DNA of 39,458 nt, taken from Deltaproteobacteria bacterium UBA5756. Its GTDB lineage: Bacteria; Desulfobacterota; Syntrophorhabdia; Syntrophorhabdales; Syntrophorhabdaceae. The translations under genes and the position numbers were made by a program. The stretch is from contig DIFE01000022.1 in NCBI GenBank assembly GCA_002418985.1, forward strand, positions 1-39,458, given 5' to 3'. Every line of letters starts with the position of its first letter. Positions within the stretch are counted from its first letter, which is position 1. The notes beneath the pieces are model-generated. The model searched no databases, was not told the DNA's origin, and saw only the letters and a program-made list of their open reading frames with translations. Shown here in pieces: positions 30,374 through 39,341 of this stretch.

Positions 30374-32257
30374 ATGATGTCGCCGAACGTTCGATCTCTG
30401 CTTAAAAAAGGGGCCTTATCCGTATTCATTCTTGCCCTTTTCGTCCTGCTTGGGTGCGCGACGCCTGTTGGGGTCGGTTACCTGGACCGGGAGGAATCTC
30501 ACCGGAAGCTCACTGCCAGCGTTCTTACCGGTTCAACTCTCAGCGCCCCGACCATGCAGATCCTGAACCGTACCGGCCTCGTGGGGAAATTCAAAAGCCA
30601 GCCCGCCGAGGTCATCGCCACCATACACAAGGGTGTACCCACCGAGGACGAGACGGACCGCTTTTTTGCCCTGGCGGAGCTTTCTTTTCTCTATGCCTGG
30701 CAAAGTGGTGACCGGTCCTATTATCTTGCCTCGGCCATGTATGCATATGCGCTTCTCTTCCCCGGGGGAGGCGCGCATGCCCCTGACGCCTTCGATCCCC
30801 GATTTCGAACCGCGGTGGATATTTACAACCTGGGTATAGCGGAAGGTTTTACCGCGCCCGACGGGACCACCATCGACCTGAAAGAGGGGACATACCGGTT
30901 GCCGTTCGGGGAGCTTGTCGTTTCAGCCGATCCTGATTCGTTCCGGTGGAGCTCGTATCGCCTCGTCAGGTTTGCGGACGTGTCCAGACTTTCTCTCAGG
31001 GGGCTGCGTAACGAGTATCGCTGGCCGGGGATAGGGGCAGCGCTTGTTGCCTCCACCGAATACGTCTCCGGTGTCGCCGACCCGGTTTCAGCGAAGGTCC
31101 CGCCGGGCGTGAAGGTGCCCGTCACCGCTTTCGTGCGGGTGCGTGACCCGGAGGCGGGCCTTAAGACCGGAAAGCTTAGGGGAAGACTCGAGCTGTATAC
31201 CACGGACAGCGCCACCACGGTAACAATCGGGGGCCGCACGGTGCCTCTCGAATTCGATCTTTCCTCGGCGCTGGCTTCTACCCTTGAAGGATCAAAAGTT
31301 TACTCGATGGAGACAAAAGGGTTCTTTTCAGGCAACTTGTTGCTCTTCAAGGATGAGAAGCGGTTCAAGGAGAGTATTTTTTTCATGAGTCCCTACAGGC
31401 CGGGACGGATTCCCGTCGTCATGATCCACGGAACGGCCTCGAGCTCCGCCCGCTGGGCACAGATGCTCAACGAGCTGCAGAATGATCGGCGGCTCTGGGG
31501 CCGCTACCAGTTCTGGACTTTTACGTACAAGACGGGCAACCCCATTCTTTATTCGGGAGGGCTCCTGACTGAGGGCCTCAAGGAGGTTGTCCGCGGTCTC
31601 GACCCCGATGGCACAGACCCGGCGCTCAAAAACATGGTCATCATAGGCCACAGTCAGGGCGGGATGCTGACGAAGCTTACGACCATAGACAGCGGGACAC
31701 GTTTCTGGGACAGCGCATCGAAGGTCCCTTTCGACAGGATCGATGTTTCGCCCGATACAAGGGAAATGCTCAGGAAAAGTTTTATCTACACACCGCTTCC
31801 CTTCGTCAAGCGTGTTGTGTTCATTTCAACGCCTCACCGGGGAAGCTACGTTGCCGGGGGTTGGATAGGGAGATTCGCCGGGAGGTTCGTGTCCCTGCCC
31901 TTTCGTATGCTCGATGTCATGAAAGAAGTGGTTTCCTTGAATCCGAAAGCCGTTGACCTCAGGTCACTGAAGGCCATCCCGAAGAGCACCGAGAACATGG
32001 ATCCCAACAGTCAGTTCGTCAAGACGTTTTCATCGATGCCCATCGCGCCGGGGATACCCGCGCATTCGATCATCTCTGTGGAAAACTGGAGCGCGCCGAA
32101 GGAAAGATGGACGGACGGGGTAGTGAAATACGAAAGTGCCCATATTGACGATGCGGCGTCGGAACTCATCGTCCATTCCGGCCACTCCACCCAGTCCGAA
32201 CCGCATACGATCGAAGAGGTACGCCGGATCCTCCTTCTCCATATCGGTATTCAGTAA
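30374..32257 (+). CDS. Outer-membrane alpha/beta hydrolase lipoprotein
   Basis: The 627-residue protein begins with a lipoprotein signal (residues about 1-28, LLGC with Cys28). A first half of about 320 residues is beta-rich and without a known fold. From residue about 343 a hydrolase domain follows: IPVVMIHGTASSSARWAQML (oxyanion region), the nucleophile elbow IIGHSQGGML (Ser427), and a later ISTPHRGSYVAGGW block as in lipase/PGAP1-like enzymes. The last His is probably in SGHSTQSEP near 611. Substrate could be a lipid or surface ester. It converges with a DUF169 gene 12 nt away. Confidence 0.78.
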   Translation: MMSPNVRSLLKKGALSVFILALFVLLGCATPVGVGYLDREESHRKLTASVLTGSTLSAPTMQILNRTGLVGKFKSQPAEVIATIHKGVPTEDETDRFFALAELSFLYAWQSGDRSYYLASAMYAYALLFPGGGAHAPDAFDPRFRTAVDIYNLGIAEGFTAPDGTTIDLKEGTYRLPFGELVVSADPDSFRWSSYRLVRFADVSRLSLRGLRNEYRWPGIGAALVASTEYVSGVADPVSAKVPPGVKVPVTAFVRVRDPEAGLKTGKLRGRLELYTTDSATTVTIGGRTVPLEFDLSSALASTLEGSKVYSMETKGFFSGNLLLFKDEKRFKESIFFMSPYRPGRIPVVMIHGTASSSARWAQMLNELQNDRRLWGRYQFWTFTYKTGNPILYSGGLLTEGLKEVVRGLDPDGTDPALKNMVIIGHSQGGMLTKLTTIDSGTRFWDSASKVPFDRIDVSPDTREMLRKSFIYTPLPFVKRVVFISTPHRGSYVAGGWIGRFAGRFVSLPFRMLDVMKEVVSLNPKAVDLRSLKAIPKSTENMDPNSQFVKTFSSMPIAPGIPAHSIISVENWSAPKERWTDGVVKYESAHIDDAASELIVHSGHSTQSEPHTIEEVRRILLLHIGIQ

Positions 32258-32269
32258 CCGACAGGTCCT

Positions 32270-33031
32270 TTACCCCGCCTTTATTCTCTTTTTCACCTTC
32301 TTCCAACTCTCCGTTGTAAGAAAGCTCTCATCCATATTGCCGACCATCCGCGTGAACTTGCTGAAGGGTGCCGCGAATGTGAGCGTGCCTGCGGGCACGC
32401 ACGGGCGGGCCGAGACGTCGAACATGCCCAGGACACACCGCGGGCGGGCCGAATCGTTTTCAAGATAGGGGTAAGTGATGATGGTGGAGCAGCCTGCGCC
32501 GAAGGGAGAGAAAACACCGTTCTGTTCGCTCTCGTCGAAGTTTGCCAGGGTGAAGAGCCCCGACGCCACATCGGGTGAGGCGAAAAAGACGACCGCGGCC
32601 GGGTTGTCACGCTCATCGATCATGTCCCAGCGTTTGAAGATAATGTAGCGGGCGGGTGCGCTGAATTTGGGCATGTTCTTCATTATTTCACCGACGAGTT
32701 CCGGTGATTTTTTATACCGTTCACCCTCCATTTCGCCCGGTATCCCGTAGGAGAGAAAATACTCGAAATTGGGGCGCAGGACCTCGGTGAATCCGAGGTA
32801 CTTCCTGCCGCCGCCGCAGCCGATCGAGCCGACGTCGAAGGCAAGCGAGCGCCCGCGCGTTGCCCGTGCGATATCGGCGATAACGCACCGGTGTTCTTCC
32901 AGGCTCTTCGGCCCTTTCACTTTTGTCGCCCCGCTTTCATCGTCGCTGTAGAAAAAGATTATCGGAAGCGGCGCTCCGGGGAAGTATTTCTCCCACCTCT
33001 GGATGAATCGTTCCTTGAGCTGCATATCCAT
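32270..33031 (-). CDS. DUF169 family protein
   Basis: The 253-residue protein matches the DUF169 family, which is frequent in archaea and anaerobic bacteria. Visible blocks are LPIIFFYSDD near 22-31, the Cys-containing SIGCGGGRKYLGF near 68-80, and FGAGCSTIITYPY near 177-189 with another Cys. The Cys-Gly-Gly-Gly loops suggest cofactor or thiol chemistry, but no function is established. AGGAGG lies before the ATG. Confidence 0.85.
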   Translation of the reverse strand: MDMQLKERFIQRWEKYFPGAPLPIIFFYSDDESGATKVKGPKSLEEHRCVIADIARATRGRSLAFDVGSIGCGGGRKYLGFTEVLRPNFEYFLSYGIPGEMEGERYKKSPELVGEIMKNMPKFSAPARYIIFKRWDMIDERDNPAAVVFFASPDVASGLFTLANFDESEQNGVFSPFGAGCSTIITYPYLENDSARPRCVLGMFDVSARPCVPAGTLTFAAPFSKFTRMVGNMDESFLTTESWKKVKKRIKAG

Positions 33032-33140
33032 GAATGTCCTCCTCTTGTCGGTCCCACGCGTCCTCGATGCCCGCGGAACCCTTTATTTCCTGTCCCTCTT
33101 CCAGACTTTATCACGTTTCTTTCCGCGTCCAAACTCTTTC

Positions 33141-33169
33141 TTGACAACAAGCATACACTTATCTAATCT
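33141..33169 (+). promoter_or_regulatory. Good sigma-70 promoter upstream of the decayed efflux locus
   Basis: -35 TTGACA (33141-33146), spacer 17 bp, -10 TAATCT (33164-33169). It faces the TolC/RND remnants and the MBL gene beyond them, and may be the old efflux promoter now serving the hydrolase gene. Confidence 0.6.
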
Positions 33170-33254
33170 GTGACATACATTTTCGAGTAGCCCATACTGC
33201 TCAAAAAAATCCTACAGCTCGAGAGAAGTACGTACGCATGAAACGACGCATATT

Positions 33255-33358
33255 TTGTGCACCAAGGCCGAGCTCGACCTGTCGAACGCAAAGCTCAATC
33301 TCATCAACACCGGGAACGATCTCAAAGTCGCATGTGTGACCCTCAATAGCGCCATGGG
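33255..33358 (+). pseudogene. TolC-like outer membrane efflux protein remnant
   Basis: About 35 residues with AELDLSNAKLNLINTGNDLK and a TLNSAMGID end match the helical repeat of TolC/OEP family proteins. Everything before and after is missing; the sequence jumps at about 33358 into RND coding sequence in another frame. Clearly not a functional gene. Confidence 0.72.
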
Positions 33359-33360
33359 TA

Positions 33361-33726
33361 TTGATCCACCCCATTGCCATTCTCACGGGTCTGCCGCTCG
33401 CCGTCTGCGGGGCCTTGATCGCGCTCCGGGTTTTTGGTATGGAACTCGACATGTGCGGTATGGTAGGTATAATAATGCTCATCGGTGTAGCAAAGAAGAA
33501 CGGTATAATGATGGTCGACTTTGCCCTGGAGGAAGAACGAAGCCGCGGGCTCAACTCGGAAGAATCGATCTACCAGGCGTGCCTCATACGGTTTCGCCCT
33601 GTTACGATGACCCTCTTCCTTTCCCAGATCATGACCCTCTATATCACACCCGTTTTCTATGTCTATTTTGACGAACTCAATCACTGGCTCACCAGCCGGT
33701 CCAGAAAGAAAGAAGAAAAAATCTAA
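33361..33726 (+). pseudogene. RND efflux pump (AcrB-type) C-terminal remnant with internal deletion
   Basis: The frame encodes 121 residues equal to the last membrane segments of an RND transporter: HPIAILTGLPLAVCGALIAL, then GIIMLIGVAKKNGIMMVDFA, and LIRFRPVTMT, a near-universal RND motif. Normally about 40 residues (including the LGALP and GG motifs) separate RFRP from the SQLLTLYITPV end; here RFRPVTMT is followed at once by LFLSQIMTLYITPVFYVYFD, so an in-frame deletion has removed one helix. The N-terminal 850 or so residues are absent. Decayed copy. Confidence 0.85.
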
Positions 33727-33737
33727 AGGAGTCTCTC

Positions 33738-34463
33738 ATGTCGCAGGTCTATAAAGGTGTTCATTTCATTCCCGGGCAGGATGAGTTTATCCCCGATTCA
33801 CATGTCTACGTGATCGGAGACCCGGGGTCGAAGGATCTGTCCATCGTCGACGCCGGTCTTACGGGAAAGGGAGGCTATAAAGCGGAATCGATCAGAAAGC
33901 TCGGCATCGAACCGGCTGATGTGAAAAGGATCATCATGACCCACACGCACCTCGATCATATAGGGTGCCTTGCCGAGATTCAAAAGGTCTTTCCCGGAGC
34001 TGAACTCTGGGTCCACAAGCTGGAGGCGGATCTTCTCGAAAAAGGGGATGACCGTGCCGTATACGGGATGGATATGTTCAAGAGCATGTGCCAGAGTCAA
34101 TTCGGGCTTGCCCCGGACGCCTTCACATTCAAGGTGGACCGCAAGCTGGAAGGCGGGGAGACCCTTGAGATCGGCGACATGGTCTGGGATGTGATATACA
34201 TACCCGGCCACTCCATGGGAGGCATAGCACTCTACGAGCCCGTCGGCAAGATACTTATTCCCGGGGACGTCGTGTATGCCGATTACGCTATCGGGCGTTT
34301 CGATCTTTTCGGGGCCGACGCCGCCCGCCTGAAGGATTCTCTCAACCGGCTCGGCCAGCTCGATGTGGATATACTTCTGCCGGGCCACAACCAGATACTC
34401 AAAGGCGTGCCCGCGGGCTATATAAAGAAGACTACAAAGATGTGGGAACCCTATCTGGTGTAG
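33738..34463 (+). CDS. Metallo-beta-lactamase fold hydrolase
   Basis: The 241-residue protein carries HxHxDH as THTHLDH (His69, His71, Asp73, His74), His158 in IPGHSMGG, Asp177 in LIPGDVVY and the last His in LLPGHN near 222, so both metal sites are complete. This set belongs to glyoxalase II-like or flavodiiron-like MBL proteins, most similar to small single-domain hydrolases. Substrate unknown. AAAGGAG lies before the ATG, 11 nt after the RND remnant, so it may be transcribed from the old efflux promoter. It converges with the FapA-like gene. Confidence 0.88.
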   Translation: MSQVYKGVHFIPGQDEFIPDSHVYVIGDPGSKDLSIVDAGLTGKGGYKAESIRKLGIEPADVKRIIMTHTHLDHIGCLAEIQKVFPGAELWVHKLEADLLEKGDDRAVYGMDMFKSMCQSQFGLAPDAFTFKVDRKLEGGETLEIGDMVWDVIYIPGHSMGGIALYEPVGKILIPGDVVYADYAIGRFDLFGADAARLKDSLNRLGQLDVDILLPGHNQILKGVPAGYIKKTTKMWEPYLV

Positions 34464-34474
34464 AGAAGAAAGCA

Positions 34475-36100
34475 CTACGCTTTATTCTCGTAGACGTTTA
34501 CCTTGATCTTTTCATCTTCTGCGAAAAAAACGGCACTATGGTATTCCGTCGTGCAGTCAAAGACCAGTTTGCCTATTGTCACCCGGACGTTGGGATAACA
34601 GGTCTGTCTCACCCGGACGGTCGGTTGCACGGATCGCGTCATCGTTGACTCAAGCATCGCGACCTCCTCGGTGAGTTCTTCCAGTCGGTGCCCCAGTTCC
34701 TCCGACGTTGCTAAAAGCCTGCGGTATAGTGTTTCTTTCTCGTCGGAAAGAGGGCAGGCCTGACTCATTCCTTCCAGCGTGCAGATATGCTTGGCGATCT
34801 CTTCGAGGGTATGTTCGGTCTTCAGGGCCGCTTCTTTCGCATTCTTAAGGCGGGCCATTGTTCTGGGATCGTATCCGACCGAAACCTGTGTCTTACCCGC
34901 AATATCCGATCCGAGGATATTCATGGCCGCGAGGTTTTGAGCACCAAGCTTGCTGCCGATAACACGCCCCTTGCCCAGAACGACGTCGATGGAATCGCCC
35001 GCGGACAACTCGGAATTGAGGGCGTCTCCAACAACGATGTTCCGCCCGGCCTCTACGGAGCAGTTTTCCACGAACAGCGCTGAAAAATCCCGACCGGCCT
35101 TGATAATGCCTTTATCCGCGCCGAGTATACCGCCTTTGATGAAGACATCCATCCCTGCCTCGATGATGCAGTCTTCAACGACTCCGTTTATCTCGATGCT
35201 CTCGGTGGCCTTTATGGAAAAACCGGATACGACATTCCCGTCTATCTTGACGCTGCCTTTGAAGTCGATATTGCCGACGGAATAATTGATATCGCCCTTT
35301 ATGGTATAGACGGGTTCGACGAAAACAGCCCTTCCTTTCAGGAAAGGCTGTCCCGCGATTGCAGCGGTAACTTCCATCGCATCGGGGGAGATGATGGTGT
35401 TTCTCCCGGCTGTGAATTTGATATTCTTGCCGGGTTTGGCCGGTACCGTCTTTCCCGTGATCGTTACCCCCGGCTCGCCCGGGGTCGCGGGGATCTTTCT
35501 GGCCAGTACGTCTCCCTGGGCGACCGCGCAGATGAGCGTGAGTTCCCTGAAATCAACCTTTTGATGATCCGTCTCCTTCGGCTGCATTTTGAATTCCCGC
35601 GGGAAGAGGCAGTCGATCCTGGCGTCGGTTCCGTGCACGGGTTCTTTGGCCCTGGCGATGACGACGGGGTTGCCGTAGTCCTTTTCGATCACCGCCAGGG
35701 CGATCCTCTCGAGGTCGATCCCGGAGACTATCCCTATCTCATCGAGTTTGGCCTGCACGTCCGCGATGGTTGTTTCTTTACCGCCATACCCTCTCTTCAG
35801 AGTCAGGGAAGCGAACTGCTGCTTGCCGTCCACTGTGATCTCGAACGTAGAGTCTCTCGCAAAGGCGGCACGAAAGGGTTGGCCCGTGGTTTCCTTCGCG
35901 AGTTCCGTGTTTATCGCTTCTTCGTCGATCCAATAAGGGATGTTCCGTTCTTTCAGTTTGTCGACGACTTCTTGCAGGGAAGGATAGGAAGATGCCTCGC
36001 CGATGGTGACGTACGCGCAGCTTTCCCCCTCATCCGGTTCAATTAGTATGGAGTCCGGACAATCGGTGCGTGGGTTATTGTGATTGGACAATGATGACAT
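34475..36100 (-). CDS. FapA-family (DUF342) protein
   Basis: Start is set at the ATG ending at 36100 with AGGGGGT upstream; a TTG 14 codons earlier is weaker. The 541-residue protein has an N-terminal part of mixed fold, then a long beta-helix of FapA/DUF342 type: GDINYSVGNIDFKGSVKIDG, VVSGFSIKATESIEINGVVE and the following ladder of short strands up to about residue 400. A coiled coil (LKNAKEAALKTEHTLEEIAK, then SEELGHRLEELTEEVAML) closes the protein. FapA proteins are polymer-like and linked to flagellar or surface regulation in some genera; role here unknown. Confidence 0.83.
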   Translation of the reverse strand: MSSLSNHNNPRTDCPDSILIEPDEGESCAYVTIGEASSYPSLQEVVDKLKERNIPYWIDEEAINTELAKETTGQPFRAAFARDSTFEITVDGKQQFASLTLKRGYGGKETTIADVQAKLDEIGIVSGIDLERIALAVIEKDYGNPVVIARAKEPVHGTDARIDCLFPREFKMQPKETDHQKVDFRELTLICAVAQGDVLARKIPATPGEPGVTITGKTVPAKPGKNIKFTAGRNTIISPDAMEVTAAIAGQPFLKGRAVFVEPVYTIKGDINYSVGNIDFKGSVKIDGNVVSGFSIKATESIEINGVVEDCIIEAGMDVFIKGGILGADKGIIKAGRDFSALFVENCSVEAGRNIVVGDALNSELSAGDSIDVVLGKGRVIGSKLGAQNLAAMNILGSDIAGKTQVSVGYDPRTMARLKNAKEAALKTEHTLEEIAKHICTLEGMSQACPLSDEKETLYRRLLATSEELGHRLEELTEEVAMLESTMTRSVQPTVRVRQTCYPNVRVTIGKLVFDCTTEYHSAVFFAEDEKIKVNVYENKA

Positions 36101-36363
36101 TATTGCTGCACCCCCTGCAATAGGCTTATCGGACGATGACAACTCTTTCTTAAGGATATCGGATGGTTGTTATTAAGACGCTTCCCCGGTTCTTTCTTGC
36201 CGGTCTAATACGAGACGACCGTCGGGCATTTCCCGGCGGGGCCGGGGTTTAGTGGTACTCCGCCCCATGGAACGGGAAGTTTCGCGGAGCCCCCCGGCCC
36301 GGGGAAGGATAAGGATTTTTATGTTGACTCCGGGTGCGCTATCAATCATCATAATAACTGATA

Positions 36364-37395
36364 ATGAAGGATCATCGGGGCAAGGAAGGCAGTTCACGGG
36401 GGAAAGCGGCAGCTTCACTGCCGGCGCTGGCGCTCCTTCTGGTTGCCCTTGTCGTCGCCACGGCCCACGGAGAGTCTGCCCTTAAGAAAGTTTCCTTTAT
36501 TCCCCTGTGGAGTCCGCAGGCGCAATTTGCCGGGTACTATGCGGCACAGGAGACGGGCATCTACAAGAAGTACGGGCTGGATGTTACAATCATCCAGGGA
36601 GGGCCGCATAAGCCTTCGTCGGAACTCCTCGAGAAGGGTGAGGCCGATATCGGCAGCATCTGGCTTTCCACGGCGCTTCAGAAGCGTTCACGGGGTGTCA
36701 GGCTCGTCAATATCGCCCAGATAGTCCAGCGATCATCATTGATGCTCATAGCAAAAAAGGCGCGGGGTATCAGAAGGCCGGAAGATCTTGAAGGCAAGAA
36801 AGTCGGGCTCTGGGGAGACGATTTCCGTATCCAGCCGGAGGCCTTCTTTAAAAAATACAAGGTCTCCGTAAAAGCCGTTACTCAATCATACTCAGTAAAC
36901 CTTTTTCTTCGCGATGGTGTCGATGCCGCCTCCGGCATGTGGTACAACGAGTACCACACAATCCTCAACGCCGGCATCAACGCCGATGAAATTACATCTT
37001 TCTTCTATAGTGACTACGGGCTTAATTTTCCCGAGGACGGCATCTATGTCATGGAAGAAACCCTGAAGAAAGATCCCGCCATGGCGTGTGCCTTCGTCAA
37101 GGCCTCTATGGAAGGCTGGGCCTATGCCTTTGACCATCCCGACAAGGCCATCGACATCGTGCTGGCGTACATGAGAGCGGCCAATATTCCGGCAAACAGG
37201 GTGCATCAGAAATGGATGCTTGAGAGGATGAAGGACATAATCATGCCGTCAGGCCAAACGGGCGGGACGCCGGGTCTTCTCAGGAAGGAAGACTATGAAA
37301 GGGTGGGCAAGGAACTGAAGGCCGGCGGCCTCATCGGGGACATACCCGCTATCGATACGTTTGTCTTCGGATGTGAGGGACATGTTCAAAAATAA
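36364..37395 (+). CDS. ABC-type periplasmic binding protein (NMT1/THI5-like)
   Basis: The 343-residue protein has a signal peptide (about residues 20-37, LLLVALVVATAHGES) and an NMT1/THI5-like fold: FIPLWSPQAQFAGYYAAQET near 46-65, then YKKYGLDVTIIQGGP, the GEADIGSIWLSTALQKRSRG loop, and LEGKKVGLWGDDFR near 142-155. Members bind pyrimidine, taurine or similar ligands. No permease or ATPase gene is close; its end overlaps the Cache-SpoIIE gene, so it probably delivers a ligand to that sensor (inference). The start at 36364 lacks a strong ribosome site. Confidence 0.85.
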   Translation: MKDHRGKEGSSRGKAAASLPALALLLVALVVATAHGESALKKVSFIPLWSPQAQFAGYYAAQETGIYKKYGLDVTIIQGGPHKPSSELLEKGEADIGSIWLSTALQKRSRGVRLVNIAQIVQRSSLMLIAKKARGIRRPEDLEGKKVGLWGDDFRIQPEAFFKKYKVSVKAVTQSYSVNLFLRDGVDAASGMWYNEYHTILNAGINADEITSFFYSDYGLNFPEDGIYVMEETLKKDPAMACAFVKASMEGWAYAFDHPDKAIDIVLAYMRAANIPANRVHQKWMLERMKDIIMPSGQTGGTPGLLRKEDYERVGKELKAGGLIGDIPAIDTFVFGCEGHVQK

Positions 37396-39322
37396 GGGCA
37401 TCGCATTCAAACTGGTCCTGTTCTTCACACTGAGCAGCGCGCTGATCTTTGCCGCCATCTTCAGTTACAACTATCTCGTGTCACGCCGGATGATCGAGAA
37501 GGGCATCGAAGAGAATTCGGCGAACCTCATCACCACGACGACGAGCAGGATCGAGGTCCTTTTGACTTCAACACAGAAAGTGCCTCAAAACGCGGCATAT
37601 CTGCTTGAAAATACGAACTACGATGAATCCGAGCTTTTCAAGGTCATCTATGCCATCGTCGAGAAAAACCCCGAGATATACGGCGCCGCAGTGGCTTTCG
37701 AACCCTATGCCTTCGACAAGAAGAAAAAATACTTCGCCCCCTACTTTTACAAGAACAACGGCGGGATAAGCTTCAAATATCTCGACAGGTTCTACGATTA
37801 TTTCAGCTGGGACTGGTATCAGATCCCGCGGGAGCTTGAACAGCCACAATGGACGGAGCCCTATTTCGGCGAAGGCGGCGGCATCCTCATGTCTTCCTAT
37901 GCCGTTCCTTTTTTCAGGGTTGTCGATGGGACAAGAAAACTGACGGGCGTCATCGTTGTCGATATCTCGCTGGCCGAGCTCAGGGACATTGTATCCTCGA
38001 TCAAGATCCTTAAATCCGGCTACGGGTTTCTCATATCGAAGAACGGTACATTTGTGACCCACCCGATCAAAGAGTATATCATGAACGAGACGATCTTCTC
38101 TGTCGCAGAGGAGAGGAACGATGCCATGTTGCGGGAAGCCGGACGCAATATGATACAGGGGCAGACGGGTTACTCGGCAAAATCCGTCAAAAGTGCGGTG
38201 ACGGGCAAGTCCTGCATTATGACTTATGTGCCCATCAAGTCAAACGGGTGGTCCCTGGGTGTTCTGTTTCCGTATGATGAGCTGATGTCGGACATTACCA
38301 ACCTCAATCATATAGTCATTGCCCTGGGCATCCTCGGACTTGCGCTTCTCGCTCTGGCGGTGGTCTTTATCGCCCGTTCAATTACGAAACCACTTACGCA
38401 AATGGCCAATATCGCCGGACGGATCGGCAGGGGCGATCTGGAGGTGCAGGTACCCGAGATACGAACGAGGGATGAGGTGGGGAAACTGGCCTCGGCCCTT
38501 GATTACATGAAGACGTCGCTGAAGGATTACATCAGGGAACTTACCGAAACGACGGCATCCAGACAGCGCATGGAAAGCGAACTGAAGATAGCCCGCAACA
38601 TTCAGATGGGCATTCTGCCGAAGACGTTCCCCCCTTTCCCGGAAAGGACGGATTTTGACATTCACGCTCTTACCGTTCCGGCCCGTGAGGTCGGCGGAGA
38701 TTTCTACGATTTTTTTCTGATCGACAAGGATCACCTTTGTTTCGTCATAGGCGACGCCTCCGGCAAAGGCATTCCGGCGGCGCTCTTTATGGCATTCACG
38801 AAGACGCTCATCAAGGCAAAGGCTTCGGCTAACCTTGAGACGGGGGCCCTCATGGAACAGGTCAACGACGAGCTCGGCAAAGGGAACGATGCCGACATGT
38901 TCATCACCGTCTTTTGCGCCATTTTGAATACGGCGACGGGCGAGATGCGTTATACGAACGGCGGACACAATCCTCCGATCGTCATGCGCAGCGGAGGCGA
39001 CGAAAGCTATCTCGACGGCCCCGGAGAGCTTGTCGTGGGGATTATGGAAGGATCGCGATATTCAACCAGAAGCCTTGTACTCAAACCCGGTGACGGATTG
39101 TTCCTGTATACCGACGGCGTCACCGAGGCGATGAATGAGGCGGACGAAATATTTTCTACCGATCGCCTGCTGGATGTCATTGCTTCATGCAGGGATAAAA
39201 CCGTGTCGGACATTACCGCCTGCGTGGGCGAAGTAATCGACGACTTCTGCAAAGACACACCCCAGTACGATGATATCACCATGATGGCCCTGAGATATGA
39301 GGGGAGAAGAGAAGAGAGGTAA
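37382..39322 (+). CDS. Membrane sensor phosphatase: dCache-HAMP-SpoIIE
   Basis: The start is chosen at ATG 37382 (MFKNKGIAFKLVLFF) after TGAGGGA; a TTG at 37361 gives seven more residues. The 646-residue protein has a first membrane helix (about 9-28), a periplasmic double-Cache domain to about 300 (with EPYFGEGGGILMSSYAVPFF and KNGTFVTHP), a second helix near 317-338, a HAMP domain and a coiled coil to about 420, then a SpoIIE/PP2C phosphatase (EVGGDFYDFFLIDKDH, GDASGKGIPAALFMA, NGGHNPPIV, LYTDGVTEA, YDDITMMAL). It dephosphorylates an anti-sigma antagonist in a partner-switch system. The upstream binding protein overlaps it by 14 nt. Confidence 0.92.
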   Translation: MFKNKGIAFKLVLFFTLSSALIFAAIFSYNYLVSRRMIEKGIEENSANLITTTTSRIEVLLTSTQKVPQNAAYLLENTNYDESELFKVIYAIVEKNPEIYGAAVAFEPYAFDKKKKYFAPYFYKNNGGISFKYLDRFYDYFSWDWYQIPRELEQPQWTEPYFGEGGGILMSSYAVPFFRVVDGTRKLTGVIVVDISLAELRDIVSSIKILKSGYGFLISKNGTFVTHPIKEYIMNETIFSVAEERNDAMLREAGRNMIQGQTGYSAKSVKSAVTGKSCIMTYVPIKSNGWSLGVLFPYDELMSDITNLNHIVIALGILGLALLALAVVFIARSITKPLTQMANIAGRIGRGDLEVQVPEIRTRDEVGKLASALDYMKTSLKDYIRELTETTASRQRMESELKIARNIQMGILPKTFPPFPERTDFDIHALTVPAREVGGDFYDFFLIDKDHLCFVIGDASGKGIPAALFMAFTKTLIKAKASANLETGALMEQVNDELGKGNDADMFITVFCAILNTATGEMRYTNGGHNPPIVMRSGGDESYLDGPGELVVGIMEGSRYSTRSLVLKPGDGLFLYTDGVTEAMNEADEIFSTDRLLDVIASCRDKTVSDITACVGEVIDDFCKDTPQYDDITMMALRYEGRREER

Positions 39323-39341
39323 TGGGTGATAGGTAATGGGT
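39318..39341. repeat. Heptamer repeat track at the SpoIIE stop (GGTAATG type)
   Basis: GGTAATG, GGTGATA, GGTAATG, GGT. The stop codon (39320-39322) lies in the first unit. Same type as the complement of the rpoZ-side track at 17124-17155. Confidence 0.75.
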
